NCBI GenBank assembly: GCA_030537895.1 | Contig: JAUNVA010000015.1 | Location: 1-47,321, forward strand | Length of the DNA: 47,321 nt | Direction of reading: 5' to 3' | Origin: Bowdeniella nasicola | GTDB lineage: Bacteria; Actinomycetota; Actinomycetes; Actinomycetales; Actinomycetaceae | Shown here: piece by piece, positions 34,284 through 43,025 of the stretch | Numbering within the stretch: position 1 is the first letter of the stretch | Layout of the letters: the number at the start of each line of letters is the position of its first letter | The notes under the pieces: generated by a model | Told to the model about the DNA's origin: nothing | The model's input: only the letters and a program-made list of their open reading frames with translations | Database searches by the model: none | Translations under genes and position numbers: made by a program

Positions 34284-35845
34284 GTCAGTTTCTAGCTCCC
34301 GAGATCGCGTGGGGCGCCCTCACGCCGATCCTGATCGTCTTTGCTGGCGCCGTGCTGGGGGTGCTGGTCGAGGCGTTCGTGCCGCGCGGTGCGCGGCGTA
34401 ACACGCAGCTGGCGCTCTCGATGGTCGCCGTCGCGGCGGCTCTCGTCGCCGTCGTCTGGCGCTGGACGGTCCTCAGCGTGGACGGGGCCGTCTCCGTGCT
34501 CGCGGGCGCCTACCACGAGGACCCCTTCACCGTGATGACGCAGGCCGTCCTGCTCATCATCACCGTCGTCGCCCTCATGGTGATCGCGGACCGCACCGCC
34601 GTCGGAGATGGCGCCTTCGTCGCCTCCGGCGCCACCCGGCCCGGGTCCCCCGAAGAGGAGGACTACACGCGCGGAGGCTTCGCCCAAACCGAAGTCTTCC
34701 CGCTGGTCCTCTTCTCCCTTGGCGGCATGCTGGTCTTCCCGGCCGCGGCCGACCTCGTGACCCTGTTCATCGCGCTCGAGGTACTCTCGCTGCCGCTGTA
34801 CATCCTGTCGGGTCTCGCCCGCCGCCGCCGGCTCCTATCCCAGGAGGCCTCGCTCAAGTACATGCTGCTGGGCGCGTTCTCCTCCGCGTTCATGCTGTTC
34901 GGCATTGCGCTGCTGTATGGCTACTCCTCCACGTTCCGCTACGCGGAGATCAACGTGGCGGCAACGCTGGTGCCCGGCATGGACACGCTGCTGCTGGGCG
35001 GCGTCGTGTTGGTCGTCGTCGGCCTTCTCTTCAAGGTAGGTGCCGCACCCTTCCACATGTGGACGCCGGACGTCTACCAGGGTGCTCCGACCCCGGTTAC
35101 CGGCTTCATGGCGGCCGCCACAAAGCTCGCCGCCTTCGCCGCGCTGCTGCGCTTCTGGTACACGATCGGCTACCAGGTCCAGTGGGATCTGGCCCCGCTC
35201 ATGCTGGGGGCCGCCGTGCTCACCATGCTCATCGGTACGGTGCTCGGTATCGTGCAGTCCGATGTGAAGCGCATGCTCGCCTACTCCTCGATTGCGCACG
35301 CGGGCTTCATCCTGCTCGCCGTCGTGTCCGTGCAGCAGCAGGCGCTCGGCGCCACCCTGTTCTACCTGCTCGCCTACGGCCTCGCCACGGTGGGGGCGTT
35401 CGGCGTGATCTCGCTTGTGCGTGAAGTCGACGCCGACGGCACCGTGACCGCAGACGCCACGAGCCTGGAGAAATGGAAGGGACTCGGCACACGCCACCCG
35501 CTGCTCGCCGGCGCGATGGTGCTGTTCCTGCTCTCGTTCGCGGGTATTCCACTCACCTCCGGATTCATCGGCAAGTTCGTCGTGTTCTCCGCCGCGGTTG
35601 AAGGCGGCTACGCGTGGGCGGTCGTCCTCGCGGTGCTGGCCTCCGCAGCAACGGCGTTCTTCTACGTGCGGCTCATCGTGCTCATGTTCCTGAACGATCC
35701 AGCCGACGAGCGGACGACCGTCGTCGGCTCGGAGGGACCGACCACGATTGCCATCGGCCTGTGCGCCGTCGGAACCCTCGTGCTCGGGATCCTTCCCGGA
35801 CCGGTTCTTGAACTCGCCGCCTGGGCTAGTACGATCCTTCCGTGA
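34280..35845 (+). CDS. nuoN: NADH-quinone oxidoreductase subunit N
   Basis: A 521-residue antiporter-like subunit. Conserved parts are LFIALEVLSLPLYILSGLAR with the channel Glu, the Lys-bearing KVGAAPFHMWTPDVYQGAPT, and FAGIPLTSGFIGKF. It completes the 14-gene complex. GTG start inside the nuoM stop. Its own stop overlaps the GTG of the polyprenyl synthase gene. Confidence 0.96.
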   Translation: MSQFLAPEIAWGALTPILIVFAGAVLGVLVEAFVPRGARRNTQLALSMVAVAAALVAVVWRWTVLSVDGAVSVLAGAYHEDPFTVMTQAVLLIITVVALMVIADRTAVGDGAFVASGATRPGSPEEEDYTRGGFAQTEVFPLVLFSLGGMLVFPAAADLVTLFIALEVLSLPLYILSGLARRRRLLSQEASLKYMLLGAFSSAFMLFGIALLYGYSSTFRYAEINVAATLVPGMDTLLLGGVVLVVVGLLFKVGAAPFHMWTPDVYQGAPTPVTGFMAAATKLAAFAALLRFWYTIGYQVQWDLAPLMLGAAVLTMLIGTVLGIVQSDVKRMLAYSSIAHAGFILLAVVSVQQQALGATLFYLLAYGLATVGAFGVISLVREVDADGTVTADATSLEKWKGLGTRHPLLAGAMVLFLLSFAGIPLTSGFIGKFVVFSAAVEGGYAWAVVLAVLASAATAFFYVRLIVLMFLNDPADERTTVVGSEGPTTIAIGLCAVGTLVLGILPGPVLELAAWASTILP

Positions 35846-36822
35846 GTACCCTCGGGTTTGAGACCCTAAAACCGCACCTGGATCGTGTCGAGGAGCGGCT
35901 GACGCAAGCGACGAGTCACGCCGAGCCCATGATCGATGAAGCCACCGGGCATCTGGCTCGCGCGGGTGGGAAACGCCTGCGGCCGCTGCTCGTCCTGCTG
36001 ACCGCCCACCTCGGCAGTGGCGTGAACGATCGGGTTGAGCGGGCCGCCGTCGGCGTCGAACTGACGCACCTGGCGACCCTCTACCACGACGACGTCATGG
36101 ACTCGGCCGCCCTGCGCCGCGGGGCGCCGGCCGCTCACGAACTGTGGGGGAACTCGGCCGCGATCCTCACCGGTGACCTCCTGTTCGCCCGGGCCTCCCA
36201 GATTGTCGCAAGCCTCGGACCGGAGGCCGTGCGCGTGCACGCGGAGACATTCGAACGCCTGTGCCTGGGCCAACTGCACGAAACCCTCGGAGTGCAGGAA
36301 GGAGAGGACCCGGTCGAGCACTACCTGCAGGTTCTCGCCGATAAGACCGGCTCCCTCATCGCCACCTCCGCCCACTATGGGGCTCGCTTCGCGGATGCGC
36401 CCGAGGAGTGCGTCGCGATGCTGGAGCGCTACGGCGAGAAGGTGGGCGTCGCCTTCCAGCTGGCCGACGACGTCATCGACCTCGCCTCCGATTCGCAGAC
36501 CACCGGCAAGACCCCGGGTACGGACCTGCGCGAAGGCGTCGACACGATGCCCGTCCTGCTGCTGCGCGCCGCCGAGCGCGCCGGTGAGCTTGATGAATCC
36601 GGCGCCCGGATCCTGCAGGCCATGGACTCCGACCTCTCCAGCGACGACGCCCTCACCGCCGTCGTGAGCGAACTGCGCGAACACCCCGTGGTGGAGCGCA
36701 CCCGGGAGATGGCGCAGGCGTGGGCGGATGACGCCGTCGCCGAGCTCGCCGACCTGCCCGCGGGCGAGGTCAAGGACGCGCTGAGCGATTTCGCCGTCCT
36801 GCTCGTCGACCGCATGTCCTAG
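35842..36822 (+). CDS. long-chain polyprenyl diphosphate synthase
   Basis: A 326-residue trans-isoprenyl diphosphate synthase. The first Asp-rich motif is DDVMD at 83-87, in LYHDDVMDSAALRRG, and the second is DDVID at 209-213 in FQLADDVIDLAS. A conserved GGKRLRPLL is at 42-50. The fifth residue before the first motif is Ala79 with no bulky aromatic there, which in this family lets the chain grow long; C40-C50 for menaquinone is the expected product, but the exact length cannot be read. GTG start overlaps the nuoN stop, so it is coupled to complex I. hepT, ispB and grcC are names used for such genes. Confidence 0.92.
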   Translation: MSTLGFETLKPHLDRVEERLTQATSHAEPMIDEATGHLARAGGKRLRPLLVLLTAHLGSGVNDRVERAAVGVELTHLATLYHDDVMDSAALRRGAPAAHELWGNSAAILTGDLLFARASQIVASLGPEAVRVHAETFERLCLGQLHETLGVQEGEDPVEHYLQVLADKTGSLIATSAHYGARFADAPEECVAMLERYGEKVGVAFQLADDVIDLASDSQTTGKTPGTDLREGVDTMPVLLLRAAERAGELDESGARILQAMDSDLSSDDALTAVVSELREHPVVERTREMAQAWADDAVAELADLPAGEVKDALSDFAVLLVDRMS

Positions 36823-36997
36823 GCCGGCGACTCACGAGCTGGGGCACGGGGACGCCCGCACCTCGAGGCGGGGGTCGCGGCTGAAATCCTGGGTCGTGTG
36901 TGTGCGGCCCGGAATCCGACGTCGCCCTCTCGCTGTCCGACGTTCATGACCGGAAGCTGAGCCGCCGTCTTTAGATCGGGGCTGAGGCGCGCCGTCG

Positions 36998-37936
36998 TTA
37001 ACCCTGGGAGTGTTTACCCGGGCGAGGCTGGCGCCGGAGCGCGAGTACCGAGTCCGCCATGAGGAAGACGATTGCCACCCACACGAGCGCAAACCCGGCG
37101 AGGCGTTCCGGCGGGAGTGGTTCGTGGAAGATCCACAGAGCGATGATCGTCTGGCAGGCCGGTGTCATGTACTGCAGTAGCCCAATGAGCGCCAGGGGCA
37201 GGCGCCGGGCAGCCGCCGCGAAGATCAGCAGGGGCACTGCCGTGAGCGGGCCGGACGCGATGAGCAGGGCGATGAGCCCCGGCTGGTCCGCGCCCGCGCT
37301 CAGGCCCGGGCCGAGGGACAGATAGGCGAGGTAGCCAACGGCGAGAGGCAACAGGACGATCGTCTCGATAGCCATGCCCTCCAAAGGGCCGACACGTTGG
37401 CCAACCTGCTTCTTCACGAGCCCGTACAGGCTGAATGTGGTGGCGAGTGTCAAGGCGATGTAGGGGACCTCCCCATACGCGACCACGAGGATGATGACGG
37501 CGGTGGCGCCCAAGATGATGGCCGCCCACTGCAGACGGCGCAATCGTTCGGACAGGACCAGCACGGCGAGCAGGACCGTCGTGAGCGGGTTGATGAAATA
37601 GCCCAGGGCGGCGTCGAGCGTGCGACCGGTGGTGACCCCGTAGACGTAGGTCGTCCAGTTGACGGCGATGAGCAAGCCGGCGGCACTTAACGGAATGAAA
37701 TCGGAACGCTGGCGCAGGTGCCGCCAAAATCGTGGCAGACGCCCGGTGGCGGTGATGAGGACGAGGCAAAAGACAAGGCCCCAGATCGCGCGGTGCGCCA
37801 CCACTTCCAGGGCTCCGACGCGTGCGAGGAGCGCGAAATAGAGTGGGAAAGCTCCCCAGATTGCATACGCCGCGACTCCGAGGAACAGGCCTGATCGGTC
37901 GGGTGTGGCGGATGCGGAATCGGGAACGGTGGACAT
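36998..37936 (-). CDS. rarD: EamA-family permease, RarD type
   Basis: A 312-residue drug/metabolite-transporter protein with about ten hydrophobic helices. The N-terminal GVAAYAIWGAFPLYFALL and the central NWTTYVYGVTTGRTLDAALGYFINPL stretches (quoted by their cores) are typical of RarD. RarD proteins have no established substrate, although chloramphenicol resistance has been linked to the name. Start at ATG 37936: AATACT lies exactly 6 nt upstream, and the longer frame to 38170 runs through the pheA promoter region. Converges with the polyprenyl synthase gene. Confidence 0.88.
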   Translation of the reverse strand: MSTVPDSASATPDRSGLFLGVAAYAIWGAFPLYFALLARVGALEVVAHRAIWGLVFCLVLITATGRLPRFWRHLRQRSDFIPLSAAGLLIAVNWTTYVYGVTTGRTLDAALGYFINPLTTVLLAVLVLSERLRRLQWAAIILGATAVIILVVAYGEVPYIALTLATTFSLYGLVKKQVGQRVGPLEGMAIETIVLLPLAVGYLAYLSLGPGLSAGADQPGLIALLIASGPLTAVPLLIFAAAARRLPLALIGLLQYMTPACQTIIALWIFHEPLPPERLAGFALVWVAIVFLMADSVLALRRQPRPGKHSQG

Positions 37937-37942
37937 ACTCGA

Positions 37943-37948
37943 AGTATT
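37943..37948 (-). promoter_or_regulatory. -10 box of rarD
   Basis: AATACT, 6 nt, ATG at 37936 on the minus strand. The first base differs from TANNNT. Supports the short start. Confidence 0.35.
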
Positions 37949-38029
37949 GCGACTTTGGTTGAGACCAGCGACTCGGGCCGGATGGTGAGCGGTAGCGAGA
38001 CGAGGCATACGGTCGGGCTCGCAGGTGGA

Positions 38030-38035
38030 TACTCT
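38030..38035 (+). promoter_or_regulatory. -10 box upstream of pheA
   Basis: TACTCT followed by 6 nt and an ATG at 38042. That ATG is not in the pheA frame but starts an 8-codon ORF that overlaps pheA. Confidence 0.45.
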
Positions 38036-38041
38036 TGGCCT

Positions 38042-38068
38042 ATGAGAAGAAGGGTGAACGCCGCATGA
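38042..38068 (+). CDS. 8-codon upstream ORF overlapping pheA
   Basis: ATG at 38042 followed by codons for RRRVNAA and a TGA at 38066-38068. The TGA overlaps the pheA ATG at 38065 (ATGA). Its ATG lies exactly 6 nt after TACTCT, so it would be the first codon of a leaderless mRNA. The peptide holds no Phe, so it is not a classical Phe attenuator; coupling of translation into pheA is the simplest role. Existence as a translated ORF is an inference. Confidence 0.35.
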   Translation: MRRRVNAA

Positions 38069-38925
38069 GTGCACCGGTAAGGGTTGCCATTCAGGGCGAG
38101 GCAGGCTCGAATTCGGATACCGCTGTGCAGCGGATGTTGCCGGGCGCCGTCGTCGTCTCCAGGGAGTCATTCGACGGCGCGTTTGACGCCGTGCACGAGG
38201 GGGATGCCGATCTGGCGCTCATTCCCGTGGAGAACTCCTCTGCGGGGCGAGTCGCGGACCCGCACCACCTCCTGCCCGACTCGGGGTTGCATATCATCGG
38301 TGAGTTCTTCCTCCCGATCCACTTCGACCTGGTCGCGACTGCGGACGCCACCTTCGAGTCGATTCGATCGATCCGCTCACACGTGCACGCCTTTGGCCAG
38401 TGCAGCCAACTTCTGCGCGGCCGCCCCTGGACACGGCACGTGAGCGCAGATACGGCGGGTGCGGCCCGCGAGGTCGCGGTGCTGGGGGACCCCACCATTG
38501 CGGCGCTCGCTCCGAACGGGGCGGGGGAGCTTTTCGGCCTTCAGACGCTGCGCAGTCACGTGGAGGATTCCTCCATGAATGCGACGCGCTTCGTGCTGCT
38601 GTCCGCAACTGAGAAGATCACGGATAGTCGGCCCGCCATCACGACGATCCTCTTTCGCGTACGCAATGTGCCTGCCGCGCTCTACAAGTGTCTGGGCGGG
38701 TTCGCCACAAATTCGGTGAACATTACCAAGCTGGAGAGCTACCAGCTGGGTGGCATGTTCTTTGCCTCGCAGTTCTACGTGGACATCGACGGCCATCTGC
38801 ATGATGACAACGTGCAGTTGGCGCTTGAAGAGCTGCGCTTCTTCGTCGCTGACCTGACGATTCTCGGGTGCTACCCGGCTGATCCGTACCGTGGGTCGCT
38901 CGTGGAGGGCAGCGCCCCCGCCTAA
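38065..38925 (+). CDS. pheA: prephenate dehydratase with ACT domain
   Basis: A 286-residue enzyme that converts prephenate to phenylpyruvate in phenylalanine synthesis. The catalytic domain (about 4-180) has SRESFDGAFDAV, PVENSSAGRV and the TRF motif at 174-176 in NATRFVLL. A C-terminal ACT regulatory domain (about 192-272) has ALYKCLGGFATNSVNITKLES followed by YQLGG, where many actinobacterial enzymes have ESRP; the ESYQLGG form is familiar from alphaproteobacterial PheA. Start at ATG 38065; a TTG at 38035 is in frame but lies in the promoter. A GAAGGG is 11 nt upstream, and an upstream ORF overlaps the start. Confidence 0.92.
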   Translation: MSAPVRVAIQGEAGSNSDTAVQRMLPGAVVVSRESFDGAFDAVHEGDADLALIPVENSSAGRVADPHHLLPDSGLHIIGEFFLPIHFDLVATADATFESIRSIRSHVHAFGQCSQLLRGRPWTRHVSADTAGAAREVAVLGDPTIAALAPNGAGELFGLQTLRSHVEDSSMNATRFVLLSATEKITDSRPAITTILFRVRNVPAALYKCLGGFATNSVNITKLESYQLGGMFFASQFYVDIDGHLHDDNVQLALEELRFFVADLTILGCYPADPYRGSLVEGSAPA

Positions 38926-38928
38926 AAT
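38923..38928 (+). promoter_or_regulatory. -10 box of ppk2, overlapping pheA stop
   Basis: TAAAAT, 6 nt, ATG at 38935. The first three bases are the TAA stop of pheA. Gives ppk2 its own leaderless transcript despite only 9 bases between the genes. Confidence 0.45.
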
Positions 38929-38934
38929 AAGGCT

Positions 38935-39861
38935 ATGTGCTCGAAGAAGCGTCGAAATGACCTCGCCCCTCCGAAACTCAACACTGCTGCCTACGAGAAG
39001 AAGCTGCGCGAGTTGCAGGCCGAGCTCGTGGAACTCCAGCAGTGGGTGATCGAGAACGGCGAACGCATCTGCATCCTGTTCGAGGGGCGTGATGCCGCGG
39101 GGAAGGGCTCGGCCATCAAACGGGTGACGCAGTACCTCAACCCCCGGCATGCGCGCGTCGTCGCACTGCCGGCTCCGACGGAACGGGAACGTACCCAGTG
39201 GTACTTCCAGCGATACATTGCCCACCTTCCGGCCGCGGGCGAGATCGTCCTGTTCGACCGTTCGTGGTACAACCGGGCGGGCGTTGAACATGTCATGGGA
39301 TTTTGCACGCCGGAGGAGTACCACCGGTTCTTGCGCCAGGCGCCGGATTTTGAGCGCATGCTCGTCGATGACGGCATCCGCGTTCTGAAGTATTGGTTCT
39401 CCGTGTCCCAGCAGGAGCAGCACGCGCGCTTCCGCTCCCGCTCTAACGACCCAATGCGACGCTGGAAGCTCTCGCCCATGGACGCCGAGTCGATCACGCG
39501 TTTCGAGGATTACGCGCGTGCCAAGGACGCGATGTTCGCCGCGACTGATACGCCGTGGGCCCGGTGGTACACGGTAGAGAGCGAGGACAAGAAGCGTTCG
39601 CGACTGAACGTGATGAATGACATCCTCACGCGCATCCCGTGGTCGCGGATCGAGCCGCAACCGATCGAGATCCCCGACTTCGAGCCCGCCGATGACCACT
39701 TGCACCGGCTGGATCGTTCGAACTACGAATACGTCGACGACATTTGCTCGCCCCTCGAACGTCACGCGGTGCGCGAAGCAAAGCGTCAGCGCCGCGCGGA
39801 GAAGGAGGCGCGGCGCGCCAGGGAGGGTGAGGCCCGCGGCACCGAAGGCTCCCAGGACTAG
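38935..39861 (+). CDS. ppk2: polyphosphate kinase 2 family protein
   Basis: A 308-residue PPK2-family phosphotransferase that moves phosphate between polyphosphate and nucleotides. The Walker A motif is FEGRDAAGKGSAIKR (Gly51-Lys57 region), the Walker B FDRSWYNRAGVE, with a lid-type stretch RFRSRSNDPMRRWKLSP after it. These match class I PPK2 (single domain). The last 40 residues are Arg/Glu-rich and probably helical. A 63-bp tandem duplication spans the stop codon. Nucleotide preference (GDP, ADP or AMP) cannot be read from the sequence. Confidence 0.93.
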   Translation: MCSKKRRNDLAPPKLNTAAYEKKLRELQAELVELQQWVIENGERICILFEGRDAAGKGSAIKRVTQYLNPRHARVVALPAPTERERTQWYFQRYIAHLPAAGEIVLFDRSWYNRAGVEHVMGFCTPEEYHRFLRQAPDFERMLVDDGIRVLKYWFSVSQQEQHARFRSRSNDPMRRWKLSPMDAESITRFEDYARAKDAMFAATDTPWARWYTVESEDKKRSRLNVMNDILTRIPWSRIEPQPIEIPDFEPADDHLHRLDRSNYEYVDDICSPLERHAVREAKRQRRAEKEARRAREGEARGTEGSQD

Positions 39862-39951
39862 CGCCTCGACGGCGTGGCGCGGCGGGGCGAGTGAGTCCGC
39901 GGCACCGAAGGCTTCCAGGACTAGCGCCTTGACGGCGCGGCTGGGCGGGGC
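39835..39951. repeat. 63-bp tandem duplication across the ppk2 stop
   Basis: Copies begin at 39835 and 39898 with CGCGGCACCGAAGGC and share GACTAGCGCC, which holds the ppk2 TAG in the first copy. The second copy is slightly diverged and lies outside the gene. The last codons of ppk2 (RGTEGSQD) are therefore part of the repeat. Confidence 0.85.
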
Positions 39952-40071
39952 ATCCCGGGAGCTTTGATCGAGGTTCGCGTGCTGTTTTCCGCCCGCCAGT
40001 CCCGCAGCTGCTGGTCAGCTGATGCTCCCGAGGGCCCCATTCGACGCCAGGCCATCAACGCCCGCGCCCTA

Positions 40072-40300
40072 GGGGGCGTCGATACCCCTTTGTGGTCAGA
40101 TAACGGGCTGTTTTAGAGGGGTGTTGTGGTCGTAGAGGGGTGTCGATGGCTTTTTGCGTTGTGGTTGGTGGGTGTGGGGGCTTGGAGGGGGCGTCGATAC
40201 CCCTTTGTGGTCTGAAAACGGGCTGTTTTAGAGGGGTGTTGTGGTCGTAGAGGGGTGTCGATGGCTTTTGCGTTGTGGTTGGTGGGTGTGGGGGCTTGGA
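40072..40300. repeat. two 114-115 bp copies of the three-box palindromic element
   Basis: Units at 40072-40186 and 40187-40300 are nearly identical (a one-base deletion in a T run and a few changes). Each has box 1 CGATACCCCT (40080 and 40195), box 2 core AGAGGGG (40115 and 40230) and box 3 core AGAGGGG (40134 and 40249), then GTCGATGGC and a G/T-rich tail ending GGGGGCTTGGA. Core distances are 35 and 19 nt, the same as at 7331-7401. The element fills the centre of the 602-base ppk2-fprA spacer. Confidence 0.9.
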
Positions 40301-40419
40301 AGGCGGGCATACGGGCAGGCCGTTGAGGCCGGGCCACCTGTCAGCGATGGTGTGAACGATGACTGAAACGTGAGGAGGTCGCCACCGCCCTGCGGTGGGG
40401 CGGCGCCCGCGCAGCAAGA

Positions 40420-40425
40420 TACACT
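40420..40425 (+). promoter_or_regulatory. possible -10 box of fprA
   Basis: TACACT would start transcription near 40432, 32 nt before the GTG at 40464, with the GAAGGA site in the leader. Confidence 0.4.
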
Positions 40426-40463
40426 ACAGGCTGGTTGTGAAATCTCACCGCGAAGGAAATGCT

Positions 40464-41876
40464 GTGTCAGCTGACCGTCCGCTGTCCGTCGCCGTCGTCG
40501 GCGCAGGTCCCGCTGGGATCTACGCTTCGGATATTTTGTCCAAGTCCGGGCTCGACGTTTCCATCGACCTATTTGAAAAGCTCCCCGCGCCCTACGGCCT
40601 GGTGCGCTACGGCGTCGCACCGGATCACCCACGAATCAAGCAGATTATTGTGGCGCTCTACAAGATCCTGCAACGTGGTGATATTCGCCTGATTGGCAAC
40701 GTCAACATCGGTGAGGATGTGACGATTGAGGACCTTCGCCGTCACTACGACGCCGTGGTGTTTGCGACCGGTTCCGATGACGACGCCCACCTGCCGATTC
40801 CGGGAATCGAGCTAGAGGGGTCCTATGGGGCCTCGAAGTTCGTGTTCTGGTACGACGGCCACCCCGACTATCCGCGCACCTGGCCGCTGGAGGCCAAGGA
40901 GGTCGCGGTGATCGGTAACGGGAACGTGGCGCTCGACGTGTCGCGGATCCTGGCCAAGCACGTCGAAGATCTCATGCCGACTGAAATTCCGGAAAATGTC
41001 GCCGAAGGCCTCAAGGCCTCGCCGGTGACGGACGTGCACGTCTTCGGGCGGCGCGGACCAGCTCAGGTGAAGTTCTCGCCGCTGGAGTTGCGTGAGCTCG
41101 GCAAGGTACCGGACGTGGACGTGATCGTCTACGAGGAAGACTTCGACTTCGATGAGGGCTCCGAGGAAGCGATCCGAACGTCCAACCAGACGAAGCAGGT
41201 CGTAAAGACCCTCGTCGATTGGACGCTGAAAGATCCGTCCGAGCGCACCGCCTCTCGACGCATCCATCTCCACTTCTTCCACCGTCCGGTGGAGATCCTG
41301 GGAACCGACAAGGTGGAGGCGATCCGCACCGAGCGCACCGAGCTCGTGGGGGACGGCACCGTGCGGGGGACCGGCGAGTTCGTCGATACCCCGGTGCAGG
41401 CCGTCTACCGCGCCATCGGCTACATGGGCGCGTCCGTGAAGGGACTGCCCTTCGATGAGGGGCGCGGCGTCATCCCGAACGATGAGGGGCGCGTTCTCGA
41501 CGACGACGGCGACGTCATGCCCGGCATCTACGCGACCGGATGGATCAAGCGGGGGCCGGTGGGGCTCATCGGTTCGACGAAGTCCGACGCCCAACAGACC
41601 ATCGGCCACCTGGTGGAAGACGCCGAGGCGGGCCGACTGCACGCCTCCTCGGATGCTGTGGGCCACGACGCGATGATCGAGGATCTAGAATCCCGTGGCA
41701 TCCGCTACACCACATGGCAGGGCTGGGAGCTGCTGGACGCCTACGAGCGTGAGCTCGGCGAGAAGTTCGGCGAGCTTCCCGATGGGCGGGGCACGCGCGA
41801 ACGCATCAAGGTGGTCGAGCGAGAAACGATGACCGCGATCTCGCGCGGCGAGGAACACGACGGGAAGCTCTACTAG
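40464..41876 (+). CDS. fprA: FAD-dependent ferredoxin-NADP reductase, FprA type
   Basis: A 470-residue adrenodoxin-reductase-like flavoenzyme that exchanges electrons between NADPH and ferredoxin. The FAD motif SVAVVGAGPAGIYASD is at the N-terminus, PAPYGLVRYGVAPDHP follows, the NADP motif is VIGNGNVALDVSRIL, and the late GWIKRGPVGLIGSTKSDA segment is diagnostic. Start at GTG 40464 because GAAGGA is 6 nt upstream; the frame is open back to 40395. Physiological ferredoxin is not in this window. Confidence 0.93.
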   Translation: MSADRPLSVAVVGAGPAGIYASDILSKSGLDVSIDLFEKLPAPYGLVRYGVAPDHPRIKQIIVALYKILQRGDIRLIGNVNIGEDVTIEDLRRHYDAVVFATGSDDDAHLPIPGIELEGSYGASKFVFWYDGHPDYPRTWPLEAKEVAVIGNGNVALDVSRILAKHVEDLMPTEIPENVAEGLKASPVTDVHVFGRRGPAQVKFSPLELRELGKVPDVDVIVYEEDFDFDEGSEEAIRTSNQTKQVVKTLVDWTLKDPSERTASRRIHLHFFHRPVEILGTDKVEAIRTERTELVGDGTVRGTGEFVDTPVQAVYRAIGYMGASVKGLPFDEGRGVIPNDEGRVLDDDGDVMPGIYATGWIKRGPVGLIGSTKSDAQQTIGHLVEDAEAGRLHASSDAVGHDAMIEDLESRGIRYTTWQGWELLDAYERELGEKFGELPDGRGTRERIKVVERETMTAISRGEEHDGKLY

Positions 41877-42116
41877 GGCGACGCGAGGGGCACTCACGCG
41901 ACGATCCCCAGGCGCCTACCGACGCGGCCTGACGTGTGCCGATGCAGCTTCATGTCTCGCAGGTGCCGGTGAGTGGCCGCGGGGCCTCACGCCCAGCCGG
42001 GCATCGTCTTGGCCGGAGCCGCCGTGACGCTCGCGTACTGATCTGTCACGGACGCTGGCCCCGCGCGCCGCATTGTTTCGGGGAATGAACCGCGTTGCGG
42101 GAGCGTTGACCATAAT

Positions 42117-42986
42117 ATGCACCAACATCACAACGGGTTGAAGACCGCCGTCCTGCTGGGCGGCATGTTTGGCCTGCTGGTGGCCATTGGCGCCTTGATT
42201 TCGCGCGGGAGTGGAAGTTCGGCGCCACTCTGGGCGTTTACGGCGTTCGGTCTGATGTCTACCGCGTGGTCCTACTGGAACTCCGACAAGCTCGCGCTGC
42301 GCTCGATGCGCGCCTACCCGGTGACGCCGGAGGAACGTCCAGAGATGTATCGCATCGTCGCTGAGCTCTCCGAGCGAGCGGGTCAGCCCATGCCGCGCCT
42401 ATACGTCGCGCCCACGATGCAACCCAACGCGTTTGCCACGGGGCGCAATCCGAAGAACGCCGCGGTGTGCTGCACCGAGGGCATTCTTACGCTCCTGAAC
42501 GAACGGGAGCTGCGTGGGGTGCTAGGCCATGAGTTGATGCATGTGTACAACCGGGACATCCTCACGTCCTCGGTAGCTGCGGCGATCGGCGGCGTGATCA
42601 CCTCGATCGCTCACTTCCTCATGCTCTTTGGCGGGCGTCGCGACCGCGACGGAGGCAGTAATCCGCTCGTCCTCCTAGCGACGGCGTTCCTGGCTCCCAT
42701 GGCGGCGACGGTGATCCAGTTGGCGGTCTCCCGTACTCGGGAATACGACGCCGATGCCGACGGCGCCGAACTGACGGGCGATCCCCTCGCCTTGGCGTCG
42801 GCACTGAGACGCTTGGAAACGGGGGTAGCGGCCCGCCCGCTGCCGAGTCAGCCGGACCTGCAAAACGTCTCGCATCTGATGATCGCCAATCCGCTGCGCG
42901 GCGGGGGGATGGCCGCGTTGTTCTCCACCCACCCGCCGATGGACGATCGGATCCGTCGTCTGGAAGCGATGGCTGGATACCAGTAG
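42117..42986 (+). CDS. htpX: M48 family zinc metalloprotease HtpX
   Basis: A 289-residue membrane protease for quality control of membrane proteins. The start [11 protein letters not shown] is typical. The zinc motif HELMH is at 138-142, and a third ligand is in [12 protein letters not shown]. Hydrophobic segments are near 10-27, 36-50, 155-172 and 180-200. No good ribosome binding site is near the ATG; a CATAAT hexamer abuts it directly. The start is taken from family resemblance. Confidence 0.93.
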   Translation: MHQHHNGLKTAVLLGGMFGLLVAIGALISRGSGSSAPLWAFTAFGLMSTAWSYWNSDKLALRSMRAYPVTPEERPEMYRIVAELSERAGQPMPRLYVAPTMQPNAFATGRNPKNAAVCCTEGILTLLNERELRGVLGHELMHVYNRDILTSSVAAAIGGVITSIAHFLMLFGGRRDRDGGSNPLVLLATAFLAPMAATVIQLAVSRTREYDADADGAELTGDPLALASALRRLETGVAARPLPSQPDLQNVSHLMIANPLRGGGMAALFSTHPPMDDRIRRLEAMAGYQ

Positions 42987-43025
42987 CGGCGAGTCCAGAG
43001 GGCGAGCCTCAAGCCGCTTCACGCA

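Noticed and set aside
40055..40417. Minus-strand frame with repeated Pro/Thr/His-rich peptides
   Set aside because: The frame only translates the two copies of the palindromic element. It has no ribosome binding site, no family resemblance, and two overlapping minus-strand frames give equally repetitive peptides.
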